A stretch of DNA of 64,000 bases from Paramicrobacterium humi (GTDB taxonomy: Bacteria > Actinomycetota > Actinomycetes > Actinomycetales > Microbacteriaceae): positions 2,976,001 to 3,040,000 of the forward strand of contig NZ_FNRY01000001.1 in assembly GCF_900105715.1 (NCBI RefSeq). The letters run 5' to 3'. This document shows positions 10,344-19,170 of this stretch, piece by piece. The notes under the pieces were generated by a model. The model made no database searches and was not told the origin of the DNA. It was given only the letters and a program-made list of their open reading frames with translations. Numbering within the stretch: position 1 is the stretch's first letter; each line of letters begins with the position of its first letter. Made by a program: the position numbers and the translations under genes.

Positions 10344-11525
10344 ATGCGCGTTGACTTGCTGACCAAGGAATACCCGCCCGCCATCTACGGGGGAGCCGGC
10401 GTGCACGCGGCCGAACTGGTCAAGGCGCTGCGCGAGAGCATCCCCGTGACCGTGAGATGCTTCGGTGAGCCGCGCGACGAGCCCGACACCGTCGGGTATC
10501 CCGTCCCGAGCGAGCTCGACGGTTCGAATGGGGCGCTGCAGACCCTCGGCACCGACCTGCTCATCGCGCAGGACGTCGCAGCGGACCTCGTGCATTCGCA
10601 CACGTGGTACGCGAACGGCGCCGGTCATCTCGCGAAGCTGCTGCACGGAATCCCGCACGTCGTCACGGCGCACAGCCTCGAGCCGCTGCGGCCGTGGAAG
10701 GCCGAGCAGCTCGGCGGGGGATACCGCGTCTCGAGCTGGCTCGAGCGGACGGCGTTCGAAGCCGCCGACGCGGTCGTCGCTGTGAGCAACGGCATGCGTG
10801 CGGACATCCTGCGCAGCTACCCCGATCTTGACCCGTCTCTCGTTCACACGATCTACAACGGCATCGACCTGTCGGCGTGGTCGCCGAACGACGACCCGGA
10901 TCTCGTTCGCTCACTCGGCGTCGACCCGGACGCGCCGTCCATCGTCTTCGTCGGCCGGATCACGAGGCAGAAGGGCCTTCCGCACTTGCTCCGAGCAGCC
11001 CGCATGCTGCCGGGCGACGTGCAGCTCGTCCTGTGCGCCGGCGCTCCCGACACGCCGGAGATCATGTCCGAGGTGACCGGCCTCGTGCGCGAGCTGCAGC
11101 AGGAGCGCAGCGGCGTTGTCTGGATCGACCGCATGCTCGAACGCCGCGAACTGACGGCGCTTCTCACGGCGGCGACAACGTTCGTCTGTCCCTCCGTGTA
11201 CGAGCCGCTCGGCATCGTCAATCTCGAGGCCATGGCGTGCGGCGCGGCGGTCGTGGGAACGGGAACCGGCGGCATCCCGGAAGTCGTCGCCGACGGCGTC
11301 ACGGGCGCCATCGTCCCGATCGACCAGGTCGACGACGGCACCGGGTCACCCACCGATCCCGACCGCTTCGCGCGCGATCTCGCGGAGTCGCTGACGGCGA
11401 TGGTGTCGGATCCGGATGCCGCCGCGGCGATGGGCCGCGCGGGCCGGGAGCGCGCCGAGCGGGAGTTCAGCTGGGCGCGCATCGCTCGCGACACTCTCGA
11501 CCTGTACGAGTCCGTGCTGTCCTGA
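10344..11525 (+). CDS. GT4 glycosyltransferase, GlgM/GlgA type (maltose-1-phosphate or glycogen synthase)
   Basis: A 393-residue GT-B glycosyltransferase. The N-terminus MRVDLLTKEYPPAIYGGAGV with the GGAGVH acceptor-side motif matches actinobacterial GlgA. The C-terminal half has the donor site FVGRITRQKGLPHLL (about residues 204-218) and CPSVYEPLGIVNLEAMACG with the conserved Glu pair (about 287-305). Its mycobacterial counterpart was long called glycogen synthase but makes maltose-1-phosphate from ADP-glucose for GlgE. Which activity applies here is not decided by sequence. A TAGCTT box ends six bases before the ATG, so the mRNA is probably leaderless. Confidence 0.88.
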   Translation: MRVDLLTKEYPPAIYGGAGVHAAELVKALRESIPVTVRCFGEPRDEPDTVGYPVPSELDGSNGALQTLGTDLLIAQDVAADLVHSHTWYANGAGHLAKLLHGIPHVVTAHSLEPLRPWKAEQLGGGYRVSSWLERTAFEAADAVVAVSNGMRADILRSYPDLDPSLVHTIYNGIDLSAWSPNDDPDLVRSLGVDPDAPSIVFVGRITRQKGLPHLLRAARMLPGDVQLVLCAGAPDTPEIMSEVTGLVRELQQERSGVVWIDRMLERRELTALLTAATTFVCPSVYEPLGIVNLEAMACGAAVVGTGTGGIPEVVADGVTGAIVPIDQVDDGTGSPTDPDRFARDLAESLTAMVSDPDAAAAMGRAGRERAEREFSWARIARDTLDLYESVLS

Positions 11526-11555
11526 CCGGCATCGGCCGCCCGATAGGCTTGGAGC

Positions 11556-12338
11556 ATGTCGACGGTTCTCGAATTCAACGATGTCACGGTCGTCCGCAAC
11601 CGCAAGCCGATTCTCGACGGCGTCGACTGGACGGTGGACGCGGCGGAGCGCTGGGTCATCCTCGGCCCGAACGGCGCCGGCAAGACGACGCTCCTGCAGC
11701 TCGCGGCGACGCTCATGTACCCGACGAGCGGCGCCGTGTCGATTCTCGACGAGACCCTCGGCCGGGTCGATGTCTTCGAGCTTCGCCCTCGCATCGGCTT
11801 CGCCTCGAGCGCCATGGCCAAGCGCATCCCGTTCGAGGAGACGGTGCTCAACGTCGTCATGACGGCCGCGTACTCCGTCACGGGTCGCTGGAACGAGCAG
11901 TACGAGGAGCTCGACGAGAAGCGCGCCCACCGGGTGCTCGCCGAGTGGAAGCTCGACCACCTCGCCGATCGCCGCTTCGGCACGCTCAGCGACGGAGAGC
12001 AGAAGCGCGTCCAGATCGCCCGCGGAGTCATGACCGACCCGGAGATGCTGCTGCTCGACGAGCCCGCGGCAAGCCTCGACCTCGGGGCCCGCGAGGAGCT
12101 CCTCGCCCTCCTCGGCGGGTACGCGCAGGCCGCCGACGCTCCCGCTATCGTCATGGTCACGCATCACGTCGAGGAGATTCCGCGCGGCTTCACGCACGCT
12201 CTCCTGCTCAAGCAGGGCCAGGTCGTGGCGAGCGGGCCGCTCAACGAGTCGCTCACTTCTGAGACGCTGTCCGAGACCTTCGACATGTCCATCCAGCTCA
12301 CCGACGCTGACGGCCGCTTCGCCGCTCGGGCGCGTTGA
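11556..12338 (+). CDS. Orphan ABC-type ATP-binding protein
   Basis: A 260-residue single ABC ATPase domain with GPNGAGKTTLLQL (about residues 38-50), signature LSDGEQKRVQIARG (about 147-160, SDGE instead of SGGQ) and LLLDEPAASLDLG (Walker B, about 169-181). A switch histidine sits in VTHHVEEIP. No permease or binding-protein gene is next to it, so the substrate is unknown. Similar stand-alone proteins are annotated as molybdate- or iron-type ATPases without proof. TAGGCT ends six bases before the ATG, again a leaderless layout. Confidence 0.8.
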   Translation: MSTVLEFNDVTVVRNRKPILDGVDWTVDAAERWVILGPNGAGKTTLLQLAATLMYPTSGAVSILDETLGRVDVFELRPRIGFASSAMAKRIPFEETVLNVVMTAAYSVTGRWNEQYEELDEKRAHRVLAEWKLDHLADRRFGTLSDGEQKRVQIARGVMTDPEMLLLDEPAASLDLGAREELLALLGGYAQAADAPAIVMVTHHVEEIPRGFTHALLLKQGQVVASGPLNESLTSETLSETFDMSIQLTDADGRFAARAR

Positions 12339-12364
12339 GCCCAGACGATCTGGTAAAGTAGATA
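12335..12364 (+). promoter_or_regulatory. Probable rpmE2 promoter
   Basis: TTGAGC at 12335-12340 and TAGATA at 12359-12364 are separated by 18 bases and lie 80 bases before the rpmE2 ATG. A TAAAGT at 12354 is an alternative -10 but at poor spacing. A good ribosome binding site (AAGGAA) precedes the ATG, so this gene has a real 5' leader. I see no obvious Zur box. Confidence 0.45.
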
Positions 12365-12443
12365 GCTGGCGCACGCCGACGACTTCTCTGCCCAGCGTGA
12401 ATCGGCAGACGAGCACCAGCACTCTGTACGACGAAGGAATCCC

Positions 12444-12692
12444 ATGAAGACTGACATTCACCCCGAGTACGCTCCGGTCGTTTTCCGCGACCTCTCTTCG
12501 GGCGCGACGTTCCTCACCCGTTCGACGACCACGAGCGACAAGACGATCGAGCTCGACGGCCAGACCTACCCGGTGATCGACGTCGAGATCTCGTCGGAGT
12601 CGCACCCGTTCTACACGGGCAAGCAGCGCATTCTCGACTCGGCCGGACGCGTCGAGAAGTTCAACCAGCGCTTCAAGGGCTTCGGCAAGTAA
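12444..12692 (+). CDS. rpmE2: Type B 50S ribosomal protein L31
   Basis: An 82-residue L31 protein. It starts [20 protein letters not shown] and ends [13 protein letters not shown], both typical of type B L31. It lacks the Cys-x-x-Cys zinc motif of type A L31, so it is the zinc-independent form that can replace the zinc protein on the ribosome. It is monocistronic: its own promoter lies upstream and a strong terminator follows 15 bases after the stop. Confidence 0.95.
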   Translation: MKTDIHPEYAPVVFRDLSSGATFLTRSTTTSDKTIELDGQTYPVIDVEISSESHPFYTGKQRILDSAGRVEKFNQRFKGFGK

Positions 12693-12706
12693 GCCACAGC
12701 GCTCAC

Positions 12707-12745
12707 GCGAAAGGCTCGGTTTCCTGCGGGAACCGAGCCTTTCGC
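12707..12745. terminator. Bidirectional terminator between rpmE2 and the exonuclease gene
   Basis: An 18-bp stem (12707-12724 with 12728-12745, core AAGGCTCGGTT, one G-T pair) with a TGC loop sits between two convergent stop codons at 12692 and 12756. The flanking CTT/AAG tails make it usable from both sides. Confidence 0.85.
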
Positions 12746-12755
12746 TTGTGTCGTC

Positions 12756-13454
12756 TCAGCGGCGAGGCCACAGCCCGCTCGCGATGAACTCCGCACGTCC
12801 CTTCGCACGCATGTAGGTCTGGAAACTGCGCGCTTGAGCGTCGCACCAGCTGACCTGCAGCTCGTGCAGCTCAGTCGCCGAGATGCCGAGCGCCTCGGGA
12901 TACGTGCGAGCGATCGCCTGCGCGACCCGGCCGGCCGCGATCGCATCCGACGCCGCCTCATGCGCGTCAAGCAGTTCGACACCGTAGTGCGCGGCGACGA
13001 CGTCGAGGGTTCGCTTTCCCTTGCGGTAGCGGTCGACGGCCTTGTCGATGACGAGCGGGTCGATGATCGGCCGCGGGTCGTCGATCGGCGTGATGCCGTG
13101 CCGCACCGCTTCGTAGTGGAGCAGACTCAAGTCATACGGGGCGTTGTAGATGACGACCGGGATGCCGGCCTCGAACAGCTCGCTCAGCGTCGTCACGATC
13201 TCCGCGACGACCTCGGCGGCGACGCGACCCTCGGCGATCGCGCGCTCGGTCGTGATGCCGTGGATGCGCGAGGCCTGCTCGGGGATCGGGATGCCGGGAT
13301 TCGCGAGCCAGTCCAGCCGGCGGGTGATGCCGCCGTCACCGTCAAGCACGCTCACGTTGGCGCTCACGATGCGACTTTGCGCCACATCGATTCCTGTCGT
13401 CTCGAGGTCGAAGACCCCGACGGATTCGGACCAGTGCTTCACGATGTTTGCCAC
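12756..13454 (-). CDS. DnaQ-like 3'-5' exonuclease domain protein
   Basis: A 232-residue DEDD-superfamily exonuclease. ExoI is VGVFDLETTGID (DxE, about residues 12-23), ExoII is the NAPYDLSLL segment (about 103-111), and the ExoIII histidine/aspartate pair is in DAHEAASDAIAAG (about 159-171). This layout matches stand-alone actinobacterial proteins annotated as 3'-5' exonuclease or DNA polymerase III epsilon-like. The GTG start sits six bases after TACAGT, consistent with a leaderless mRNA. Whether it proofreads for the replicase or acts in repair cannot be told. Confidence 0.85.
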   Translation of the reverse strand: MANIVKHWSESVGVFDLETTGIDVAQSRIVSANVSVLDGDGGITRRLDWLANPGIPIPEQASRIHGITTERAIAEGRVAAEVVAEIVTTLSELFEAGIPVVIYNAPYDLSLLHYEAVRHGITPIDDPRPIIDPLVIDKAVDRYRKGKRTLDVVAAHYGVELLDAHEAASDAIAAGRVAQAIARTYPEALGISATELHELQVSWCDAQARSFQTYMRAKGRAEFIASGLWPRR

Positions 13455-13502
13455 GGTGCTACTGTACGGCGCACCTCCGACACCGGGCGGCCGCCTCGCC
13501 GC

Positions 13503-15230
13503 TCAGATCTGGTACGGCTCGGAACCGGCCGGATCAGCGGCGTGCAGCCAGTAGAAGCTCTGCGTTCCGATCGTGAGGGTGAGATCGCCGTTCTCGTCGA
13601 CCGCCGGGAACTCCCCGCCGCCGAAGACGTCGAACAGGCGGCATCCGGCCAACTGCGGGACGTGGAGCGTGGTAGACACGGGGTGGTGAGCGAAGCTGAA
13701 CACGCACAGCAGCCGTTCGGGGAAATCGCCGCCCGGGCGCGTCCCGCCCGCGTAGTCGCGCACGAAGGCCAGCACGGAGTCGTGGCTTGCCGCGACGACG
13801 TGCATCGAGCCGAGGCCGAACGCCGGGTGGCTCTTGCGCACGTGGATGACGTTGCGGATCCAGTGCAGCAGGGAGCGTGACTGCGCGAGCTGCGACTCCA
13901 CGTTCACGAGCGTGTAGTTGTACACGAGAGAGCGGACGACGGGCAGGTAGAGCTTGCCGGGGTCGGCCGTGGAGAAGCCGGCGTTCCGGTCGGGCGTCCA
14001 CTGCATGGGCGTGCGCGAGGAGTCGCGGTCGGGCAGCCAGATGTTGTCGCCCATTCCGATCTCGTCGCCGTAGTAGAGGAACGGGCTGCCGGGAAGGGAG
14101 AAGAGCAGAGCGTGGGCGAGCTCGAGCTCGGCGCGGGAGTTGTCGAGCAGCGGTGCGAGCCGACGTCGGATGCCGATGTTGGCGCGCATGCGCGGGTCGT
14201 AGGCATACCAGCCGTACATGGCCTGCCGGTACTCCTCGCTGACCATCTCGAGCGTGAGCTCGTCGTGGTTGCGCAGGAACACTCCCCAGCCGGCCCACTC
14301 CGGGATCTCTGTCGTCTCCGAGAGAACGCGTACGAGCTCTTCGGCCTGCTGCGAGCGGAGGGAGTAGAAGATGCGCGGCATCACGGGGAAGTCGAACGCC
14401 ATGTGGCACTCGGGTTCGTCGTCGGTTCCGAAGAACGCGGCGACTTCGCGGGGCCACTGGTTGGCCTCGGCGACCATGATGCGGCCGGGGAACTCGGCAT
14501 CCACCATCGCTCGGAGATTGCGGATGAACTCGTGGGTCTCGGGCTCGCCTTCACCGTTGCCCTCGTCCGATTCGTACAGGTAGGGGATCGCGTCGAGACG
14601 GAAGCCGTCGACGCCGAGCTCGAGCCAGAACCGCACGACGTCGAAAACGGCCTCGTGCACGGCCGGGTTCGCGTAGTTGAGGTCGGGCTGGTGCGAGAAG
14701 AAGCGGTGGAAGTAGAACTGGCGCCGTTCGGAGTCGAACGCCCAGTTCGAGTCCTCGGTGTCAGTGAAGATGATGCGGATGTCGGGCCACTTCTCGTCGG
14801 TGTCGCTCCACACGTAGAAGTCGCCGTAGGGGCCGTCCGGGTCTGACCGGGACTGCTGGAACCACTCGTGCTGGTCGGACGTGTGGTTGAGGGGCATGTC
14901 GATGATGATGCGCATGTTGCGCTCATGCGCCTTCGTGACGAGCTCGCTGAACTCCTCGATCGTGCCGAACTCCGGCAGGATGCGCCGATAGTCGGCGACG
15001 TCATAGCCGCCGTCGCGCAGCGGGGAGCTGAAGAACGGCGGAAGCCAGAGCGCGTCGACGCCCAGCCACTGCAGATAGTCGAGCTTCGCGATGAGCCCGG
15101 CGAGGTCTCCCGTGCCGTCACCGTTGCTGTCGACGAACGAGCGCACCATGACCTCGTAGAACACCGCGCGGCGGTGCCACAACGGATCGCGCGCGAGGCC
15201 AGGAAGCTGGATCGGAGCGGTGAACGTCAC
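13503..15230 (-). CDS. treS: Trehalose synthase TreS (maltose/trehalose isomerase)
   Basis: A 575-residue GH13 enzyme that interconverts trehalose and maltose. It starts LARDPLWHRRAVFYEV after a short lead, as TreS does. Catalytic residues are the nucleophile Asp in DGFRLDAIPY (about residue 220), the acid Glu in MVAEANQWP (about 260) and the Asp in FLRNHDELT (about 327). The GTG at 15230 follows a GAGAGGG at proper distance. No fused or adjacent maltokinase (Pep2) is present. The reading frame stays open far upstream but that part has no family similarity. Confidence 0.92.
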   Translation of the reverse strand: MTFTAPIQLPGLARDPLWHRRAVFYEVMVRSFVDSNGDGTGDLAGLIAKLDYLQWLGVDALWLPPFFSSPLRDGGYDVADYRRILPEFGTIEEFSELVTKAHERNMRIIIDMPLNHTSDQHEWFQQSRSDPDGPYGDFYVWSDTDEKWPDIRIIFTDTEDSNWAFDSERRQFYFHRFFSHQPDLNYANPAVHEAVFDVVRFWLELGVDGFRLDAIPYLYESDEGNGEGEPETHEFIRNLRAMVDAEFPGRIMVAEANQWPREVAAFFGTDDEPECHMAFDFPVMPRIFYSLRSQQAEELVRVLSETTEIPEWAGWGVFLRNHDELTLEMVSEEYRQAMYGWYAYDPRMRANIGIRRRLAPLLDNSRAELELAHALLFSLPGSPFLYYGDEIGMGDNIWLPDRDSSRTPMQWTPDRNAGFSTADPGKLYLPVVRSLVYNYTLVNVESQLAQSRSLLHWIRNVIHVRKSHPAFGLGSMHVVAASHDSVLAFVRDYAGGTRPGGDFPERLLCVFSFAHHPVSTTLHVPQLAGCRLFDVFGGGEFPAVDENGDLTLTIGTQSFYWLHAADPAGSEPYQI

Positions 15231-15329
15231 GAAGGAACCCTCTCGATGTTCGTCACGGTCGTCATGTCCGTTCGAGTCTAGGCCTGCTGGCAGGGTTTCT
15301 TCGCAGGACCGCCCTAAACTGGGACACTG

Positions 15330-16223
15330 ATGTCCGTTCCCTCGCCTTATGCAGAGCTGCTCACGCGCGTCCCCGTGCGTGAGGCGGTCGTCGACGTGCT
15401 CGGAACCCCAACGCGCTACTGGGAGTATGGGGACCCGGATGCCGCAACCACGCTCATTCTCGTGCACGGCTTCCGCGGCGATCATCACGGCCTCGAGCCG
15501 GTCATCGCGCATCTGCGCGGTGTGCGAATCCTCGCGCCCGACCTTCCCGGGTTCGGCACCTCGGCTCGCTTCGCGGACCGGGAGCACAGCGTCGCCGCGT
15601 ACGCCGCGTGGCTCACGGCCTTCACGGCCGCGCTCGACCTCGGCGAGGACACCGTCATCGTCGGCCACTCGTTCGGCTCCATCGTCGTCTCGGCGGCCGT
15701 CGCGCAGGGGCTGCCGTGCGCGCGCGTCGTGCTCATCAACCCCATCGCCGCGCCCGCGCTCGAAGGTCCTCGCGGCATCCTGACACGACTTGCCGTCCTC
15801 TACTACCGGCTCGGCGCGCTGCTGCCCGAGCGGGTGGGTTTCGGCCTGCTGCGCAACCGGGCCATCGTGCGCGTCATGAGCGAGGCGATGGCGAAGACGA
15901 CGGATGCCGGCCTGCGGAGATGGATCCACGATCAGCACCATCGGTATTTCAGCGCCTTCGCTGACCGCGACGTCGTGCTCGAGGCGTTCACGGCATCCGT
16001 CAGCCACGACGTGAGCGAATTCGCAGCGGACATCACCCAGCCTGTGCTTCTGATCGCCTCCGACAAGGACGACATCACCCCGATCGCGGCACAGCACGCG
16101 CTGTGCGCGCGGTTCCCGGACGCTCGGCTGCGCGTCATCGGCGGTGTCGGGCATCTCATCCACTACGAGGCTCCCGCCGAGGCGGCGCGGCACATCATGG
16201 GCGAGCTGGGGGAGTCGCAATGA
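15330..16223 (+). CDS. Alpha/beta-hydrolase
   Basis: A 297-residue alpha/beta-hydrolase fold protein. Seen: oxyanion segment LVHGFRGDHHGLEPV (about residues 43-57), nucleophile elbow GHSFGSIV (about 112-119), the acid in LIASDKDDITP (about 242-252) and the His in VIGGVGHLIHYEAP (about 272-285). The substrate cannot be named; it could be an esterase or a C-C hydrolase. TAAACT lies nine bases before the ATG. Its stop overlaps the next gene's ATG by four bases, so the two are translated together. Confidence 0.82.
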   Translation: MSVPSPYAELLTRVPVREAVVDVLGTPTRYWEYGDPDAATTLILVHGFRGDHHGLEPVIAHLRGVRILAPDLPGFGTSARFADREHSVAAYAAWLTAFTAALDLGEDTVIVGHSFGSIVVSAAVAQGLPCARVVLINPIAAPALEGPRGILTRLAVLYYRLGALLPERVGFGLLRNRAIVRVMSEAMAKTTDAGLRRWIHDQHHRYFSAFADRDVVLEAFTASVSHDVSEFAADITQPVLLIASDKDDITPIAAQHALCARFPDARLRVIGGVGHLIHYEAPAEAARHIMGELGESQ

Positions 16224-16816
16224 GGCTCGTCGTGGACTGCCGCTTCGTCACCTCCCGACGTGACGACCCCGTGAGCTGCGCCACGCGGGGTCTCGTCGGC
16301 GCGCTCGGCGAGCGGCATCCGCTCACGATGCTCATCAGCGACCATGCGCAGCTCGAGCTGCTTCCGCCGCTGCCGTGGCAGCTGCTGCGCGCCGTCGACG
16401 ACCCGCGCGAACTGCTCACGCCCCTCGGGCTCAACTCGGCGGGCGTCGACGTCGCATTCTCGCCCGCTCCCGTGTGGGGCAGCCTTGGCCGGCGCTATGC
16501 CCTCGTCATGGGCTCTGCGCATCCTCTGGCGGCTCCCGCCGGCCAGCGGCCCTCCGTGGGGCGACGACTGCTGCGTCCTCTGCGACGCCTCGCGGCACGC
16601 ACGATGCTGCGCCGCGCCGACGCCGTCGCGGCAATCGCTCAAGCGGGTCAGCGCGACGCCGTCACCGGCACACGCGCCGGTCAGCCCGTCGTACGGCTCG
16701 AACCGCGTGACATCGAGAGCATCGACCCGGAAGAGTGGTCGGAGCCGGCCGAGCAGCTCATGTCGCTCTTCTACGCGCTGCACCGCGAGCGGCGGTCCGC
16801 CGCGTCCGCAGGCTAG
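16220..16816 (+). CDS. Uncharacterised protein with a glycosyltransferase-4-like N-terminus
   Basis: A 198-residue protein. MRLVVDCRFV with a downstream RGLVGAL helix resembles the first Rossmann strand-helix of GT-B glycosyltransferases (MRLLVDARY type). No donor-binding C-terminal domain follows, so it is either a truncated or specialised fold. It is arginine-rich in the middle (VGRRLLRPLRRLAARTMLRR). It is coupled to the hydrolase by an ATGA overlap, and its stop overlaps the convergent phosphatase gene's stop by four bases. No function is assigned. Confidence 0.65.
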   Translation: MRLVVDCRFVTSRRDDPVSCATRGLVGALGERHPLTMLISDHAQLELLPPLPWQLLRAVDDPRELLTPLGLNSAGVDVAFSPAPVWGSLGRRYALVMGSAHPLAAPAGQRPSVGRRLLRPLRRLAARTMLRRADAVAAIAQAGQRDAVTGTRAGQPVVRLEPRDIESIDPEEWSEPAEQLMSLFYALHRERRSAASAG

Positions 16817-17418
16817 CGGGGCGCGACGCGCTCCCGGTCGAGTTCCGGGTCAGCGTCCATGGGGCGGAACTCCACGAGCGAGAGCTCGCCGCCCTGCAGA
16901 TGGAAATCGTGGAACGAGCCATTCGCGACGATCTGTCCCGCCGCCGGAAGGTCGCCGTTCGTGACGTGCCGCAAGAGCGATCCGATCACGCCACCGTGCG
17001 TAACGGCGAGCACGCGCCGCCCGTCGTCGCCGTCCGGCAGCCCGCGCAGCGCGGCGAGAACGCGCGCGATCACGTCATCGCGAGATTCGAGACCCGGAAC
17101 CGGGGCGGCTCCGGGGAACGCGGCCTGGCGCTCCTCGAACGTCATGCCCTCCATCTCGCCGTGGGCGCGCTCCTCAAGGCCCTGAACAGGCCGGGGATCA
17201 TCGAGCCCGAGCCTTGTCGCGATGATCTGGGCCGTCTCGAGCGCCCGCACGAGCGGGCTCGAGACGATCGCATCCCATCGCCAGGCGGCGAGCCGTCCGG
17301 CGGAGCGCAGCGCTTGCGCGCGTCCGACGTCGTTGAGCGGAATGTCGGTGAGGCCCTGGATGCGGCGATCGAGGTTCCAGTCGGTCTGGCCGTGCCGCAC
17401 GAAGGTGATCTCGGTCAC
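16813..17418 (-). CDS. Histidine phosphatase family protein (phosphoglycerate-mutase-like)
   Basis: A 201-residue histidine phosphatase. It starts VTEITFVRHGQTDWNLDRRI; the RHG motif (residues 8-10) carries the phospho-accepting His. The second conserved His is in AVTHGGVIGSLL (about residues 136-147), and an Arg lies in SSPLVRALETAQ (about 53-64). The family includes phosphatases for sugar phosphates and cobalamin or mycothiol-linked steps; the substrate is not evident. It is three bases downstream of the Sir2 gene and probably cotranscribed with it. Confidence 0.85.
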   Translation of the reverse strand: MTEITFVRHGQTDWNLDRRIQGLTDIPLNDVGRAQALRSAGRLAAWRWDAIVSSPLVRALETAQIIATRLGLDDPRPVQGLEERAHGEMEGMTFEERQAAFPGAAPVPGLESRDDVIARVLAALRGLPDGDDGRRVLAVTHGGVIGSLLRHVTNGDLPAAGQIVANGSFHDFHLQGGELSLVEFRPMDADPELDRERVAPR

Positions 17419-17421
17419 GCG

Positions 17422-18273
17422 TTAGCCTTTCGGCGGCCGCGCCCCGAACGGGAGAAGACGGGAGGCGAGGGCCGCGAGTGTCGTTGTGGTCCCTGCCTCC
17501 AGTTTAACCGTCGCGCGTGAGTCGCCCTTCGTGCTCCCGCGGTTGACGATCACGATGGGTTTGCCCGCACGCCGGGCGAGTTCGACGATGCGGATGCCGG
17601 AGTTCACAGCGAGCGAGGACCCCGCGACCACGAGTGCCTCGGCCCGTCCCACGACCTCCGCGGCGAGGCGGAAGATCCCGGAGGGCACGAACTCGCCGAA
17701 GAAGACCACTTCGGGCTTGAGGATGCCGCCGCAGCGCTCGCACTCGGGCACGGTGAAACGGGCGGTGTCCGTGACCTCCGCGTCGCCGTCCGGGTTGATG
17801 ACAACGCTCGCGGGGTCGTCGAGCCACGGGTTGAGCGCGTCGAGCCGCTGCGCGAGATCTGTGCGTGCGTACACCTGTCCGCACCGCAGACACACGACGC
17901 GGTGCACGGTGCCGTGCAGCTCGACGAGGCGTCGGGTGCCGGCCTTCAAGTGCAGCGCATCCACGTTCTGCGTCACGACCCCGGTGGAGCGCCCTGCCGC
18001 TTCGAACGCCGCGATCGCCCGGTGCCCCTCGTTCGGCTGCGCAGCGTCGAACATCGTCCAGCCACGGTGACTGCCCGCCCAGTACCGCTTGCGCGCAAGC
18101 GGGTCCGCGAGAAACTGCTGGATCGTCATTGGCGTTCGGCGTGGAGCGCCGTCTCCGCGGTAGTCCGGAATTCCCGAATCCGTGCTGACCCCTGCGCCCG
18201 TGAGGAAGGCGACACGTCGCCCGTCAAGCGCGTCGACCGCGGCGTCGAGGCGTGCATCGTCGACCACGGGCAT
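17422..18273 (-). CDS. Sir2 family NAD-dependent deacylase
   Basis: A 283-residue sirtuin that removes acyl groups from protein lysines using NAD. Motifs: GAGVSTDSGIPDYRG (NAD binding, about residues 26-40), TQNVDALH with the catalytic-site Asn/Asp (about 100-107), HGTVH with the catalytic His (about 119-123), and two zinc CxxC pairs, CLRCG and CERCG (about 128-132 and 172-176). GSSLAV and IVNRGST complete the NAD site. It is a class II-like bacterial sirtuin by general layout. It heads a two-gene unit with the histidine phosphatase. Confidence 0.9.
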   Translation of the reverse strand: MPVVDDARLDAAVDALDGRRVAFLTGAGVSTDSGIPDYRGDGAPRRTPMTIQQFLADPLARKRYWAGSHRGWTMFDAAQPNEGHRAIAAFEAAGRSTGVVTQNVDALHLKAGTRRLVELHGTVHRVVCLRCGQVYARTDLAQRLDALNPWLDDPASVVINPDGDAEVTDTARFTVPECERCGGILKPEVVFFGEFVPSGIFRLAAEVVGRAEALVVAGSSLAVNSGIRIVELARRAGKPIVIVNRGSTKGDSRATVKLEAGTTTTLAALASRLLPFGARPPKG

Positions 18274-18362
18274 GTGTCCCTCCAGACTCGTCGCACCTGC
18301 GACGATGGTATCGGCAGTGGTCGGGAGCAGGTTCGCCCCGGTCTCCGCGAGAGAGGACTCAC

Positions 18363-19169
18363 GTGCACATCCGACCGATCACCGAGCTCAACGCGCCAGG
18401 ACTTGAGGACTATTCCCGGCTCACCGACGTCGCCCTCCGCCGGGTGCTCGAGCCCGCAGGCGGTCTGTACCTCGCGGAGTCGCCGAAGGTCATCGCGCGT
18501 GCCATCGCCGCGGGGCACGTGCCGCGCTCGGTGCTTCTGCAGCAGAAGTGGCTCGACGACGTCGCGCCGCTGCTCGAGCCGTTCCCGGACGTGCCGGTGT
18601 TCGTCGGCGACGAAGCGGTGCTCGAGCAGCTCACGGGCTACCACATGCACCGGGGCGCTCTCGCCTCGATGCACCGTCCGCCGCTCGCCTCCGTCGCCGA
18701 CACCATCAGCGACGGGTCTCGCATCGTCGTGCTCGAGGACATCGTGGACCACACGAACGTCGGCGCCATCTTCCGGGCTGTAGCGGGAATCGGAGCCGAC
18801 GCTGTTCTCGTGGGTCCACGCTGCGCCGACCCGCTCTACCGCCGCAGCGTGCGCGTCAGCATGGGCACTGTGCTGCAAGTGCCGTGGACGCGCATGCCGA
18901 GCTGGGCGGGCGGAATCGCCGACGTGAAGAGCGCCGGGTTCCACGTCGCCGCACTCGCGCTCACCGATGACGCCGTCCCGCTCGACGAGTTCTCGGCGCG
19001 GAACCACGACAAGCTCGCGATCGTGATGGGCGCAGAGGGCGACGGTCTCAGCCGCACGGCGATCCGCAGCGCCGACACCGTCGTCGTGATTCCCATGAAG
19101 CACGGCGTCGATTCGCTCAACGTCGCCTCGGCGAGCGCTGTCGCCCTGTGGGAGCTGCGCCGACGCTGA
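18363..19169 (+). CDS. TrmH/SpoU family RNA 2'-O-methyltransferase
   Basis: A 268-residue SPOUT methyltransferase that modifies rRNA or tRNA riboses with S-adenosylmethionine. The three family motifs are visible: LEDIVDHTNVGAIFRAVAG (motif 1, about residues 124-142), IVMGAEGDGLSR (motif 2, about 220-231) and IPMKHGVDSLNVASASAVAL (motif 3, about 244-263). A substrate-recognition domain precedes them. The GTG at 18363 is preceded by AGAGAGGA, a good ribosome binding site. It is divergent from the Sir2 gene. Which nucleotide it modifies is not determinable. Confidence 0.9.
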   Translation: MHIRPITELNAPGLEDYSRLTDVALRRVLEPAGGLYLAESPKVIARAIAAGHVPRSVLLQQKWLDDVAPLLEPFPDVPVFVGDEAVLEQLTGYHMHRGALASMHRPPLASVADTISDGSRIVVLEDIVDHTNVGAIFRAVAGIGADAVLVGPRCADPLYRRSVRVSMGTVLQVPWTRMPSWAGGIADVKSAGFHVAALALTDDAVPLDEFSARNHDKLAIVMGAEGDGLSRTAIRSADTVVVIPMKHGVDSLNVASASAVALWELRRR

Positions 19170-19170
19170 G

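Noticed and set aside
15231-16220. Upstream extension of the treS frame to about 905 codons
   Set aside because: The TreS family starts at the PLWHRRAVFYEV segment and a GTG with a good ribosome binding site lies at 15230; the extension is antisense to the alpha/beta-hydrolase.
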